The notes: generated by a model from the letters alone, not told the origin. Numbered from the stretch's first letter, positions 25,770 to 35,261 are shown. The stretch: DNA of 39,218 bases from an uncultured Pseudomonadota bacterium (GCA_949295995.1 CASFNK010000048.1:1-39218), one strand, 5' to 3'. A program made the numbers and translations.

Positions 25770-27125
25770 TTATTTTTGCGCAGCCACATAAGGCGTGTCG
25801 AGAATAGCCTTGAGTTGAGCATATCCTTCATCCAAAGAAACTTTTTCCCCTTTCTTTTGCGAAAGGAAAGCCTCGAGTTTAGGATAATAGAAGATAGCTT
25901 CATCAACTTCTTTATTTGAACCGGCCTTATAAGCACCCAAGCGAATAAGCTCCGCCATATCCTCATAAGAGGCGATATATTTTCTGGCTTTTGCCACCAG
26001 AGCATATTCTTCCGGCGTATCACAATCCGGCATGGTACGAGAGATTGAGCGTAAGATATTGATTGCCGGATAACGATTTCGCTCGGCAATTGCGCGATCT
26101 AAAACAATATGTCCGTCCAAAATTGAGCGCACGGCATCAGCCACCGGTTCATTATGGTCATCACCATCGACCAAAACGGTAAACAATCCGGTAATGGTAC
26201 CCGTACCGGCACCGGGCCCCGCTCTCTCCAACAAACGCGGCAATTCGGCAAACACGCTTGGCGTATATCCTTTTGAAGCTGGAGGCTCTCCGACCGAAAG
26301 CGAAATTTCGCGTTGCGCCATGGCAAAACGCGTAATGGAATCCATCATGCACAAAACATCTTTATTTTCATCTCTGAAAAATTCGGCAATTGCCATAGTA
26401 ACATAAGCGGCTTGTCTGCGCATGAGAGGACTTTCATCAGAAGTTGCCAAGACAAGAACGGATTTTTCAAGTCCTTCTTTGCCTAAAACATCTTCCACAA
26501 ATTCTTTTGCCTCGCGCCCTCGCTCGCCGATAAGCCCGATAATAGAGATATCCGAGTTTGTATGCTTTGCCATCATCGACATCAAGGTTGATTTACCGAC
26601 CCCCGAACCGGCAAAAATACCCATACGTTGCCCTTTGCAAATGGTCAAAAAAGTATTTACGGCACGAACCCCAAGGTCAACTTTGCCTTTAACCCTGTCG
26701 CGAAAAGCCGCCGGCGGAGGAGAAGATTTGATATAGTAAGGTTTTGAACCTTTAATTAATGGTCCCTTTCCATCTATCGGTTCGCCAAAAGCATTAACGA
26801 TTCGCCCCAGCCACGAAGCATGCGGATAAATCACCGGCGCGGCATTTTCCACATCCACTCGGCACCCTGGCCCAATTCCTTGCAAAGATCCATAGGGCAT
26901 AAGCAGAAGCTTATCGCCTCTGAAACTGACCAACTCACAAGGCACAACACTATTATGCGTCGTATGCACATTACATCTGTCGCCGATTGTCAAAGGCGAA
27001 CGAACCCCGCTCACTTCAATAAACAAACCTTGCACGGCGGTAACGGTTCCGAAATATTCTCCGAAACTAATTTTTTCGATTTCGCCTTCAATATTTTTGA
27101 GCAGTTCAGACAATTTCAACCTCAT
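25770..27125 (-). CDS. fliI: Flagellum-specific ATPase of the type III export apparatus
   Basis: FliI is the hexameric ATPase at the base of the flagellar export gate. The 451-residue protein has an N-terminal beta domain, then Walker A AGSGVGKST at about 172-180, GERGREAKEF after it, a Walker B region ending in MMDSITRFAMAQRE, and FTVLVDGDDHNEPVADAVRS, which separates FliI from F1 beta subunits. The ATG at 27125 is preferred over the in-frame TTG just upstream. No clear ribosome binding site is seen. Only fliI and fliJ of the flagellar set are in the window. Confidence 0.95.
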   Translation of the reverse strand: MRLKLSELLKNIEGEIEKISFGEYFGTVTAVQGLFIEVSGVRSPLTIGDRCNVHTTHNSVVPCELVSFRGDKLLLMPYGSLQGIGPGCRVDVENAAPVIYPHASWLGRIVNAFGEPIDGKGPLIKGSKPYYIKSSPPPAAFRDRVKGKVDLGVRAVNTFLTICKGQRMGIFAGSGVGKSTLMSMMAKHTNSDISIIGLIGERGREAKEFVEDVLGKEGLEKSVLVLATSDESPLMRRQAAYVTMAIAEFFRDENKDVLCMMDSITRFAMAQREISLSVGEPPASKGYTPSVFAELPRLLERAGPGAGTGTITGLFTVLVDGDDHNEPVADAVRSILDGHIVLDRAIAERNRYPAINILRSISRTMPDCDTPEEYALVAKARKYIASYEDMAELIRLGAYKAGSNKEVDEAIFYYPKLEAFLSQKKGEKVSLDEGYAQLKAILDTPYVAAQK

Positions 27126-27320
27126 CAAAAAACTATTTCGAATTATACTAACACATAAAATACAGATTTTGGCAGATAATTAAAGTTTTTTAACAGTTTT
27201 CAAGCCTTAAAATATTTGTTAATAATTATTAACAAGCCCGATTAAAAAGTTAACAAATAAGAAATAAGAGTTTATGATAAGCTCATCAATAAAAAAATAA
27301 CTTATTTGGAGGTCTGAAAA

Positions 27321-28013
27321 ATGCGGGTTTTATTGGTTGAAGATGATTACGCCATCTCCCAAAGTATTGAAACCATGCTCAAAAAAGAAGGCATGATTGT
27401 TGATACGACGGATTTAGGCGAAGACGGTTTGGAAATTGGCAAATTATATGATTATGACATTATCATTTTGGATTTGATGTTGCCGGATATGAACGGCTAT
27501 GAGGTATTGAAGAACTTGCGCGCTTCAAAAGTCAACACGCCGGTATTGATTTTATCAGGCTTAACCGAACCCGATAAAAAGGTTAAAGGCTTGGGCTACG
27601 GCGCCGATGACTACCTGACCAAACCTTTTGACAAAGCGGAGTTATTGGCTCGTATTCAAGCTGTTGTTCGTCGTTCCAAAGGTCATTCAAATTCAATTAT
27701 TCGCACCGGCGAAGTTGAGGTTAATTTGGACACTCAAACCGTTACCGTCGGCAATAAGACTTTGCACCTCACCGGCAAAGAATACGGTATTATGGAATTG
27801 CTGTCATTGCGCAAAGGTTCAACCCTAAACAAAGACCAATTCTTAAATCACCTTTATGGCGGAATTGATGAACCGGAATTAAAAATTATCGATGTGTTCA
27901 TCTGCAAACTTCGTAAAAAATTGGAAAAAGCATCAGGCGGTAAGAATTATATTGAAACCGTTTGGGGAAGAGGCTACGTCTTACGCGACCCTGATGAACC
28001 CAAAAAGCAATAA
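27321..28013 (+). CDS. ctrA: CtrA-type cell cycle response regulator
   Basis: A 230-residue OmpR-family regulator with receiver and winged-helix domains. The phospho-acceptor is Asp51 (IILDLMLPD), with acidic pocket Glu7-Asp8-Asp9 and Lys in YLTKPFD. The DNA-binding half, including [17 protein letters not shown] and [12 protein letters not shown], matches CtrA, the master regulator of replication, division and flagella in Alphaproteobacteria. GGAGG precedes the start. It is divergent from fliI, whose class CtrA commonly controls. The C-terminal end lacks the hydrophobic Ala-Ala ClpXP degron of Caulobacter CtrA and ends in PKKQ. Confidence 0.95.
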   Translation: MRVLLVEDDYAISQSIETMLKKEGMIVDTTDLGEDGLEIGKLYDYDIIILDLMLPDMNGYEVLKNLRASKVNTPVLILSGLTEPDKKVKGLGYGADDYLTKPFDKAELLARIQAVVRRSKGHSNSIIRTGEVEVNLDTQTVTVGNKTLHLTGKEYGIMELLSLRKGSTLNKDQFLNHLYGGIDEPELKIIDVFICKLRKKLEKASGGKNYIETVWGRGYVLRDPDEPKKQ

Positions 28014-28030
28014 CCGCATAATATACCCAA

Positions 28031-28056
28031 AAGCCCCGCTCTCTGCGGGGTTTTTT
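28031..28056 (+). terminator. Terminator of ctrA
   Basis: CCCCGC pairs with GCGGGG, with A/T extension, and is followed by six Ts. The macB-like permease gene converges on it. Confidence 0.85.
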
Positions 28057-28074
28057 GTGTCGTTTATTTAACGC

Positions 28075-29304
28075 TTATTCATAGCGCAAAGCATTTATCG
28101 GGTTCAAAAGCGAGGCTTTATAAGCCGGATAAAAGCCGAAGAACAAGCCGACCACCCCTGAAAAAGAAAATGGTAACAAGATATACAATAACGACACTTT
28201 CGCCGGCAAAGAACTAAAATATCCGACAGCAAATGCTCCGCCGACGCCCAAAACCACGCCAACCAATCCGCCGATAAGAGACAAAACCAAAGATTCCATC
28301 AAAAATTGCCAACGAATATCCCAAGACTTAGCCCCTATTGCCATACGAATACCGATTTCGCGTGTTCTTTCGGTTACGGAGACCAGCATAATGTTCATAA
28401 TACCGATACCACCCACCAATAAAGAAATGGAAGCAATAGACCCCAGCAAAATCGTCATAATACGGGTTGAATTTTCCATCATTTCCATCATTTGGGTTAA
28501 GTTCATAATCACAAAGTCGTCTTCTTTATTGGAACCCAAATTATGCCTTTGCCGCAAGAGTTGCTTAATTTCATCTTGTACGGAATAAGTACTCTCAGCA
28601 TCAATGGCTTGTAACATAACCATTTTCACCTGATCGGGCAATTGAATACCCATAACTTTTTTCTGAGCCGTTGTGATTGGAATAAACACCACATCATCTT
28701 GGTCAAAGCCCATACCGTTTTCGCCTCTTTTTTCCAACACGCCGATAACTTCAAACGGAATTCCTTTAATACGAATGGTTTTGCCCAAAGGATCAACATC
28801 ACCAAACAATTCATAAACCACGGTTTGTCCCAAGATTGTAACTTTGCTGGCATTTTTCACATCACTGTTGGTAAAATTTCTGCCATAGCTCAATCCCCAA
28901 TCTTTAATTTGAAAATAGCGTCTATCCGTACCAGTAATTTGCGTTGACCAGTTAGCATTACCATACACCATTTGCGCGGTTTCTTCCAACACTGGTGCCG
29001 CTAACCTGATTTTTGAAATTTTTGCCTGAATGGCATCACCATCGCTTTTTTTCATAGTAGGTTGAGAGCCTCGCCCTCCTCTCGCCCCGCTAGAAGTCGC
29101 CACCCCAGAGCGCACGATTAACAAGTTGGACCCCATGGTTTTCATTTCTTGTTGAATGGAAATTTGCGCCCCGTTTCCAATCGCCAACATAACAATAACC
29201 GCGCCCACACCGATAATAATACCCAAGCTGGTGAGAATTGAGCGCATTTTATTAGCTTTAATGGCACGCAGAGCAATACTGGAAACGGTTGTTAAATCAA
29301 TCAT
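28075..29304 (-). CDS. MacB/FtsX-type ABC transporter permease
   Basis: A 409-residue permease with one N-terminal membrane helix (about 20-42), a periplasmic MacB core domain of about 230 residues and three C-terminal helices (FtsX domain). TEREIGIRMAIGAK-type coupling-helix residues are seen near 313-326. Together with the two upstream genes it forms a MacAB-like efflux or export system for macrolides, peptides or lipids. It has no ATPase domain. That is a separate gene overlapping by 8 bp. Confidence 0.9.
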   Translation of the reverse strand: MIDLTTVSSIALRAIKANKMRSILTSLGIIIGVGAVIVMLAIGNGAQISIQQEMKTMGSNLLIVRSGVATSSGARGGRGSQPTMKKSDGDAIQAKISKIRLAAPVLEETAQMVYGNANWSTQITGTDRRYFQIKDWGLSYGRNFTNSDVKNASKVTILGQTVVYELFGDVDPLGKTIRIKGIPFEVIGVLEKRGENGMGFDQDDVVFIPITTAQKKVMGIQLPDQVKMVMLQAIDAESTYSVQDEIKQLLRQRHNLGSNKEDDFVIMNLTQMMEMMENSTRIMTILLGSIASISLLVGGIGIMNIMLVSVTERTREIGIRMAIGAKSWDIRWQFLMESLVLSLIGGLVGVVLGVGGAFAVGYFSSLPAKVSLLYILLPFSFSGVVGLFFGFYPAYKASLLNPINALRYE

Positions 29305-30007
29305 GAGCCACCACTTTCTTATTTTTCACTTTTTCGTCGGAATGAATTTCACCATCAACAATTTTAATAATTCTGTCGGCATAAAGAGCAATATCTTCCT
29401 CGTGAGTAACCAAAATAATGGTTCGTCCCAAATCTTTATTGAGTTTGGTAAAGAGCTCCATAATTTCGATACTCATTTTGGTATCCAAATTACCCGTCGG
29501 CTCATCGGCAAAAATAATCGGCGCGTCATTGACTACGGCTCTGGCAATAGCCACACGTTGTTGTTGTCCGCCCGAAAGTTGATTTGGTTGATGATACATT
29601 CTCTTTTCCAAGCCGACTTGCTTTAAGGCTTTTACGGCACGTTCTTGCCTTTCCGCAGGGGCAACATTAGCATACACCATCGGCAGTTCCACATTTTCCA
29701 AGGCACTGGTGCGAGAAAGCAAATTAAACCCCTGAAACACAAACCCTATTTTTTGATTTCGGATTTCAGCCAACTCATCGGCAGAGAGTTTTTCAACATT
29801 TTTACCATCAAGCATATAATGCCCGCTGCTCGGTTTATCCAAACAGCCCAAAATATTCATCAATGTTGATTTTCCCGATCCTGATGGTCCCATAATCGCC
29901 ACAAATTCCCCGGTATTAATTTGCAAAGAAATACCTTTCAGAATTTTAAGATTTAATCCATCCAAAGGATAAGATTTTGTAATATTTTTAAGCTCAATCA
30001 ATGACAT
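29297..30007 (-). CDS. ABC transporter ATP-binding protein (MacB/LolD type)
   Basis: A 236-residue ATPase with Walker [10 protein letters not shown] at about 40-48, Q-loop QGFNLL, signature [14 protein letters not shown] near 143-156, Walker [13 protein letters not shown] and the switch His in LVTHE. It belongs to the group that powers MacB- and Lol-type permeases. It overlaps the permease gene and abuts the adaptor gene (1-bp overlap), so the three subunits are made together. Confidence 0.94.
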   Translation of the reverse strand: MSLIELKNITKSYPLDGLNLKILKGISLQINTGEFVAIMGPSGSGKSTLMNILGCLDKPSSGHYMLDGKNVEKLSADELAEIRNQKIGFVFQGFNLLSRTSALENVELPMVYANVAPAERQERAVKALKQVGLEKRMYHQPNQLSGGQQQRVAIARAVVNDAPIIFADEPTGNLDTKMSIEIMELFTKLNKDLGRTIILVTHEEDIALYADRIIKIVDGEIHSDEKVKNKKVVAHD

Positions 30008-31167
30008 TAATGTGGCATCCTCATTCTCATTTGGCGTTTAGCCTCAGCTTCGGCAGAATTTTCTTCCAAAATTACTTTCATTCCCTCAGTTAAGCCATCG
30101 GCACTGATTTCGGTAAAATCATCATCAGCCACACCGGTTTTAATAACGATTCTCTCCGGAGTATTTCCATCCAACACCCAAATACCCTTATCTTTATAAC
30201 GCTTGGTATCACCATTTTCATCGGTAATATAGAAACGCAAAGCCTTATTCGGAACCAAGAAAACATCTTTTTTATTAGCGGTAATAATTTCCACATTAGC
30301 TGTCATTCCGGGTTTAAGTTTTAGGTCTTTATTATCCACTTCGATAATAACTTCGTATGTAACCACATTTGAGGTATTAATGGCTTCATTACGAACTTGC
30401 GTAACTTTACCGATAAACACTTCATCAGGAAAGCTATCGACACTAAATTCCACTTCTTGCCCATTATGCACTTTGGCAATATCAGCCTCCACCACGGATG
30501 CTTCAATCTGCATTTTTGTTAAATCTTCTGCCACATTAAACAAAGTTGGCGTCTGAAAACTTGCAGCCACGGTTTGTCCGACTTCCACTTCTTTTGAAAC
30601 AACGATACCATCCACCGGAGAAATAATTTTGGTATAACGTAATTCCGTTTCGGCTGAATCAAGTGCGGCTTGGTTTTGTTCCACCTGAGCTTTTTTCAGG
30701 GCTAACTGAGCCACGGCATTGTTATACTCTTTTTCAGCCAAATCCAATTCTTTATCGGCAGAATATCTGGAAGCATTAAGTTTTTTGATACGGTCCAAAT
30801 TTTTCTTAGCATAATCAACTTCATTTTCAGCCACTTGCACTTCGGCCTTAGCCACACTGAGAGCCGCCCTCCTCTGCCCGACGGTGGCTTCAAACAAAGC
30901 CGGATCAATCTGCGCCAAAAGCTGATTTTTGGTAACTTTTGAGTTATAATCGACATAGATTTCAGAAATAGTTCCCGATACTTGCGTACCGATATTAATG
31001 GTTGAAATCGGATTAATCGTGCCAGAGGCCGTAATTTTTTCAACAATATCCCCTTTAGCCAATTTATGTGTAATATACGAACCGACTTTAACGTCATCTT
31101 TAAGCATCAAACTCAAAGCCGCACCGCCAACAATCACCGCTAAAGCTATTTTTAAATTTTTATTCAT
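30007..31167 (-). CDS. MacA-like periplasmic adaptor (membrane fusion protein)
   Basis: This 386-residue protein has one N-terminal membrane anchor, a lipoyl half-motif, a long coiled-coil hairpin (about 95-180), the second lipoyl half (TKIISPVDGIVVSKEVEVGQ) and beta-barrel and membrane-proximal domains. Such adaptors join an inner-membrane pump to a TolC-type outer membrane channel, which is not in the window. GAGAGG lies upstream of the ATG. It is first in the operon. Confidence 0.92.
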   Translation of the reverse strand: MNKNLKIALAVIVGGAALSLMLKDDVKVGSYITHKLAKGDIVEKITASGTINPISTINIGTQVSGTISEIYVDYNSKVTKNQLLAQIDPALFEATVGQRRAALSVAKAEVQVAENEVDYAKKNLDRIKKLNASRYSADKELDLAEKEYNNAVAQLALKKAQVEQNQAALDSAETELRYTKIISPVDGIVVSKEVEVGQTVAASFQTPTLFNVAEDLTKMQIEASVVEADIAKVHNGQEVEFSVDSFPDEVFIGKVTQVRNEAINTSNVVTYEVIIEVDNKDLKLKPGMTANVEIITANKKDVFLVPNKALRFYITDENGDTKRYKDKGIWVLDGNTPERIVIKTGVADDDFTEISADGLTEGMKVILEENSAEAEAKRQMRMRMPH

Positions 31168-31254
31168 CCGTTCAACCTCTCAAGTAAAACATTTAAATAT
31201 GAGTAAGAATAAGGCATATTATTTAAAATAATCTAAAAAATTCCAAATTAACCC

Positions 31255-31283
31255 TTGCCAAATTAGTCCCTTTTGTCTATTAT
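31255..31283 (+). promoter_or_regulatory. Promoter of the orphan pair at 31371-32301
   Basis: TTGCCA (31255-31260) and TATTAT (31278-31283) are 17 bp apart, with CTTGCCAAA at the -35 and TTTTGTC directly before the -10. This is almost the same arrangement as at 32379. Confidence 0.6.
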
Positions 31284-31370
31284 AAGCACCATATTGTGAT
31301 TTTTATAACTATAATTATTAACGAGGCAAAGGTGAAAAAAGTTCACTAGAGCCATAAAATCTTTAAAAAA

Positions 31371-31676
31371 ATGAAAGAAAAAAAAGAATTAAGCCAGAGA
31401 GACCAAAAGAAGTTATCATCAATCAAAAAACTGATTGAATGTAGCGGCGAATACCGCCGAGAGTTAATAACTTCAATCATCAAAGATGTCGCTGCGAAAG
31501 CGGTATCTGATGATGACGAGCAGAAGATTGCCCTGCTTTTAGGTAAAACAAAATATGTCACACCTGAATGTCAGCGCAACTACCGCCTGCTCTGCCAAAC
31601 GGTAAAGGCAAATCCGGAAATGTTTAGTAATCAAATCACCGGAAAAGCCAAGGCATTTGAGAAAAAACTAATCTAA
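31371..31676 (+). CDS. Orphan protein, function unknown
   Basis: A 101-residue, highly basic, helix-rich soluble protein with two Cys and no signal peptide. No family is recognised. The leader of about 80 nt contains a GTGAA/TTCAC hairpin that is also a five-codon GTG frame. There is no Shine-Dalgarno sequence next to the ATG. It is followed after 25 bp by another orphan gene, probably in the same transcript. Confidence 0.6.
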   Translation: MKEKKELSQRDQKKLSSIKKLIECSGEYRRELITSIIKDVAAKAVSDDDEQKIALLLGKTKYVTPECQRNYRLLCQTVKANPEMFSNQITGKAKAFEKKLI

Positions 31677-31701
31677 TAATACCTTAAAAATACCTAAAAA
31701 A

Positions 31702-32301
31702 ATGGCACAAGAAATTAACGAAATCCTCTCGCAGATGTCGGCAGAGGACTTAGAAAGACGCAAAAAAATTGCACAAAAGTTGTGGGACGAACATTTTAGC
31801 TCCCATCAACAAAAGAAAGAGTTCATCCGCAATTTTGCCGCTGAACTCCGGAATGCAAGAAAAGGCGCACTGGCCGCCGGAAATGATGACATTACCGCGC
31901 TCAACGAAGAGCGTCTGGTTGCCTTTTTGATGATTTTTACAAAGTGCAAATTAGACATTTACCGTGAACAAATCGGTGATGTCTTAATTGAAGGCTTGAA
32001 ATATCAACAAAAAGACATCAAGCGTTACTGCTTTGAATATGCTAACAAACATATCGGAGCAGGATTTGTTGACATGGGCTGGTGGAAAAAACTGCTGGGC
32101 AAGCAATACGTTTCCAAATATGCATGGAAACTCTTGCGCCTCCACGCAGACAAGATTCCCTCTTACGCTCGCGCCGTATTGACAGCCGACATTATCTTCT
32201 GGGCTCAAGACGCCACAACCCAGAAGAAGTGGCAAGAGCTTGATGAAGAACTGGGAACTCATTATGACTTTGTCAAAGAGTTCTCTGTTCAAGCGAGCTA
32301 A
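31702..32301 (+). CDS. Orphan helical protein, function unknown
   Basis: A 199-residue soluble, helix-rich protein with a charged N-terminal third and several Trp in the C-terminal half. No family is recognised. The leader is A-rich and has no Shine-Dalgarno sequence. It shares a transcript with the 101-residue orphan upstream and ends in a strong terminator. Confidence 0.65.
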   Translation: MAQEINEILSQMSAEDLERRKKIAQKLWDEHFSSHQQKKEFIRNFAAELRNARKGALAAGNDDITALNEERLVAFLMIFTKCKLDIYREQIGDVLIEGLKYQQKDIKRYCFEYANKHIGAGFVDMGWWKKLLGKQYVSKYAWKLLRLHADKIPSYARAVLTADIIFWAQDATTQKKWQELDEELGTHYDFVKEFSVQAS

Positions 32302-32321
32302 TTTGCCATTTAATCAAAAGC

Positions 32322-32356
32322 CCCGAAACTTGTGATAAGTTTCGGGTCTTTTTTTT
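32322..32356 (+). terminator. Terminator of the orphan pair
   Basis: A 10-bp perfect stem (CCCGAAACTT with AAGTTTCGGG) is followed by a T-rich tract. Confidence 0.88.
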
Positions 32357-32378
32357 GCATTTTTTTCGCAAATACTTC

Positions 32379-32407
32379 TTGCCAAAACACCAATTTTTGT
32401 CTATAAT
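32379..32407 (+). promoter_or_regulatory. Promoter of the orphan gene at 32461
   Basis: TTGCCA (32379-32384) and a consensus TATAAT (32402-32407) are 17 bp apart, with TTTTTGTC directly before the -10. Confidence 0.7.
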
Positions 32408-32460
32408 GCAAAATTGAGTGAAATAAGAATTATGTAAAACAATTTTAAAGATTTATAATT

Positions 32461-33207
32461 ATGGAACAGTTCAAATCACGCCGCTTAACGGCACAAGAAA
32501 AAGCCTTTTCAAAAACTCTGGTTTTTCCTCTGTTGCGCAAAGAATTCATTATGCGCCTCAATGCAGGTGAAAAATTTGAAAATATTGAGGAGGAATTCAA
32601 ACACCGCCTCAATGAGGCTCAAAATGCCCAAAAGCAGGCGGAAATTGAAGAAAAAGCCCACAAGGAGCATGATGAAAACATCCTCCTTGCCATCAAAGAG
32701 GCACAAAAGGCCCCCATGGATATGGAACTTTTGGAGAAAGCACTGCAAGTTCCCTACACTACTGACGTATGGGAAAAGCAGATGAAATATTTGTGCAATC
32801 TGTTTGTCCAACCCAAAACTTCGGAGGCGGCCGCTTTTCAGCATGCTCTGGGATATAAATTCCTAGACAAATCCGCTGAAGAACACAACTTCTTCAATGG
32901 TATGGCACTAGAGTTCATCTTCATGGGTGGGCATTTCAGCTCCTCGAGCTGGATATTGCTGACCAAGCACCGCAAACTGATTATTCAGTTAGGCCTCCAC
33001 GGGCGCGCAACCCACTTACTGAAAAACATGTTCTATACTCTTTGCCGTAAGGAAGGCCTACTTCCTCCCCGCAAGGAGTATGAGGCTCACGAAGCCGATA
33101 TGATGCGGCTTGTTACAGAGCTGTTTGAAAAATCATTGACCCGCGGGTTATACACTGAGGAAAAAAGCATCCTCAACGTCTATAACCTTTTGCAGGTCTT
33201 TGCCTAA
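32461..33207 (+). CDS. Orphan protein, function unknown
   Basis: A 248-residue soluble protein. A charged coiled-coil-like segment (about 40-85) is followed by a globular helical part with no signal peptide. No family is recognised. There is no Shine-Dalgarno sequence before the start. An ATG directly followed by TAA (32432-32437) lies in the leader. It is single-gene, with its own promoter and terminator, like the other orphans. Confidence 0.65.
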   Translation: MEQFKSRRLTAQEKAFSKTLVFPLLRKEFIMRLNAGEKFENIEEEFKHRLNEAQNAQKQAEIEEKAHKEHDENILLAIKEAQKAPMDMELLEKALQVPYTTDVWEKQMKYLCNLFVQPKTSEAAAFQHALGYKFLDKSAEEHNFFNGMALEFIFMGGHFSSSSWILLTKHRKLIIQLGLHGRATHLLKNMFYTLCRKEGLLPPRKEYEAHEADMMRLVTELFEKSLTRGLYTEEKSILNVYNLLQVFA

Positions 33208-33210
33208 AAG

Positions 33211-33246
33211 AAACCCCGCAGATGAACTTTCATCTACGGGGTTTTT
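33211..33246. terminator. Convergent terminator, orphan gene / fmt
   Basis: A 14-bp stem with one mismatch runs from AAACCCCG to CGGGGTTT around a 4-nt loop. It serves both convergent genes. Confidence 0.85.
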
Positions 33247-33255
33247 CATTACTTC

Positions 33256-34161
33256 TTACGCAACCTTACCAACAAATTGCATCCCGCGCAAACATTCCTC
33301 AATCGGCATTTTTTTCTTGCCCTGACGCTGAATTTCAACCACTTCCAAAGCCTTATCGCCACAAGCAATCACCAAGCGCTCCGCACCTTGCAAAATCTCG
33401 CCATTCGTTCCGTTTTCATCAACCACTTTGGCACGCAAAATTTTATATCTCTCTCCATCATATTCAAAATAAACCGCCGGATAAGGATTAAAGGCTCTGA
33501 TTTTGCGCTCCAAAACTTCAGCCTTTTCCGAAAAGTCCAAATGACTTTCCGCCTTATCTATTTTGGCCGCATAAGTCACAAGCGATTCGTCTTGAGGAAC
33601 AGCTTTAAGATTTTGCCAATTATCCAATGCTTCCAAAATGAGTTTTGCACCCATTTCAGCCATGGCATCATGCAATACTTCCCCTGTTGTATCAAGAGTT
33701 ATCGGCACCACACCTTTGAGCAACATATCGCCGGCATCAAGTTGTTCTACCATTTTCATAATTGTTATGCCGCTCTCTTTGTCTCCGGCTTCAATAGCTC
33801 TTTGAATCGGTGCAGCCCCTCTCCAACGTGGCAACAAAGAACCATGAATATTCACACACCCCATTGGGAAAGCCTCAATCACTTCTTTAGGCAAAATCAA
33901 GCCATAAGCCGCCACAACTGAAATATCCGCTTGAAGATTTCTAAACATCTCTTGTTCTTGTGCATTGCGCAAAGACTTAGGTGTTCTCACCTCAATCCCG
34001 TGCTCTTCGGCAAACACATGCACCGGAGATTTGGTGAGCTTTTTACCTCTTCCGGCTTCTTGCGGCGCACGTGTATAAACACACACAATCTCGTGTTTTT
34101 GGTAAAGTGCTTCTAATGCTTTAACGGCAAAATCAGGTGTTCCCATAAAAACAATTTTCAT
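33256..34161 (-). CDS. fmt: Methionyl-tRNA formyltransferase
   Basis: Fmt formylates initiator Met-tRNA with 10-formyl-tetrahydrofolate. The 301-residue protein opens with MKIVFMGTPDFAV. Its catalytic segment VNIHGSLLPRWRGAAPI (about 105-121) holds the conserved Asn and His. The catalytic Asp lies in QLDAGDML. The C-terminal OB-like domain follows about residue 205. It is last in an nrdR-nusB-def-fmt series on the minus strand. Def removes the formyl group that Fmt adds. Confidence 0.96.
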   Translation of the reverse strand: MKIVFMGTPDFAVKALEALYQKHEIVCVYTRAPQEAGRGKKLTKSPVHVFAEEHGIEVRTPKSLRNAQEQEMFRNLQADISVVAAYGLILPKEVIEAFPMGCVNIHGSLLPRWRGAAPIQRAIEAGDKESGITIMKMVEQLDAGDMLLKGVVPITLDTTGEVLHDAMAEMGAKLILEALDNWQNLKAVPQDESLVTYAAKIDKAESHLDFSEKAEVLERKIRAFNPYPAVYFEYDGERYKILRAKVVDENGTNGEILQGAERLVIACGDKALEVVEIQRQGKKKMPIEECLRGMQFVGKVA

Positions 34162-34214
34162 CTCTCACCTTTCTTCAAAACAGATGAATTCACAAAACAA
34201 AAGTGGATAAAAAA

Positions 34215-34751
34215 CTATTCTTCGTGAGCTAAATTTTCACGATATTTTTTGAGTTTTTTCAGGAGCATATTTCTTTTTAAGCGACTGATACGATCAATAT
34301 ACAAAATCCCATCCAAATGGTCCAATTCGTGTTGAATCACAATCGCCAAGAAATCATCGGCCAAAATCTCACGCTCCACCCCGTCATAATCCCAGTAATG
34401 AACACGCACTTGAGCATTGCGCTCCACTTCGGCACGTTGGTCAGGCACCGACAAACACCCTTCTTCACCACACACCATATCATCACTGCGCCAAATAATT
34501 TCCGGATTAACAAGATACATCGGATTACCGCGTTTATTTCCCTGCTCATCTTTTTCTTGTTCCGCATCAATTACGACGATTCTTTTGGACACACCGACTT
34601 GTGGCGCTGCCAATCCAACCCCAACCTCTTCATACATGGTTTCCAACATATCATCCAAAAACTTGCGCAAATCATCATCAATTTTTTCAACCCTCTGCGC
34701 CTTTTGTTTTAAGATAGGGTGTGGATATTCATAAACCTTTAACTTAGTCAT
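34215..34751 (-). CDS. def: Peptide deformylase
   Basis: Deformylase removes the N-formyl group from nascent proteins. All three motifs are intact: GVGLAAPQVG (about 43-52), EEGCLSVP with metal ligand Cys, and QHELDHLDG with two metal-binding His and catalytic Glu. The length of 178 residues is normal. Its ATG overlaps the nusB stop by one base, so translation is coupled. The 54-bp gap to fmt has no terminator. Confidence 0.97.
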   Translation of the reverse strand: MTKLKVYEYPHPILKQKAQRVEKIDDDLRKFLDDMLETMYEEVGVGLAAPQVGVSKRIVVIDAEQEKDEQGNKRGNPMYLVNPEIIWRSDDMVCGEEGCLSVPDQRAEVERNAQVRVHYWDYDGVEREILADDFLAIVIQHELDHLDGILYIDRISRLKRNMLLKKLKKYRENLAHEE

Positions 34752-35260
34752 TACTCAGCCTTAACCTCATCTTGCGGACGAACATCATGAGCAATTTGAT
34801 CGAGCAAAGCATTAATCATTTTCGGCTCTTGTTTAGTAAAGAAAGCATAAGCCAAATCGACATATTCTTTAATTATTACTTTAACATCAACATCCAAAGT
34901 TGTTGTAATTTCATAAATTGCGCACAAAAGCAAAGCACGCATTGTTTCATCCATACGCTCAAAAGTCCACCCTTTTGCCAAATAAGCATTGAGAGATTTT
35001 TCAATATCTTCTTTGCGAGAATGCACCCCTTTAACCAATTCGGCAAAATAAGCGCTATCCATTTCATGAACCGGCACCATTTCTTCTTTATCTTTAGATT
35101 TTTCGGCAATCACGAAACGCCCGACTTTACCATCCACAAAGTCTTTAATCACCTCTTCGACCGGATTTTCGGTAACGGCAATCACATAAGTTGCCTGAAC
35201 GGCCGCCAATCTGGATTCGCTTTTCATTCTGATTTTTTCGGATATAAATTTCTTTGCCAT
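34751..35260 (-). CDS. nusB: Transcription antitermination factor NusB
   Basis: NusB with NusE binds boxA RNA to support antitermination in rRNA operons. This 169-residue helical protein starts with a basic segment and the RLAAVQATY motif. Its C-terminal helices include the conserved VIIKEYVDLAYAF and a final 'MINALLDQIA' segment. It starts 1 bp after the nrdR stop and overlaps def, a tight operon. The usual riboflavin genes between nrdR and nusB are absent. Confidence 0.9.
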   Translation of the reverse strand: MAKKFISEKIRMKSESRLAAVQATYVIAVTENPVEEVIKDFVDGKVGRFVIAEKSKDKEEMVPVHEMDSAYFAELVKGVHSRKEDIEKSLNAYLAKGWTFERMDETMRALLLCAIYEITTTLDVDVKVIIKEYVDLAYAFFTKQEPKMINALLDQIAHDVRPQDEVKAE

Positions 35261-35261
35261 T

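Noticed and set aside
27129-27320. CtrA box (TTAA-N7-TTAA) upstream of ctrA/fliI
   Set aside because: Several TTAA half-sites occur but their spacings are 4, 6, 8, 9 or 13, not 7. The region is simply AT-rich.
31371-33207. Orphan genes as an anti-phage defence island
   Set aside because: No nuclease, helicase, toxin, reverse transcriptase or other defence motif is visible, and there are no mobile genes nearby.
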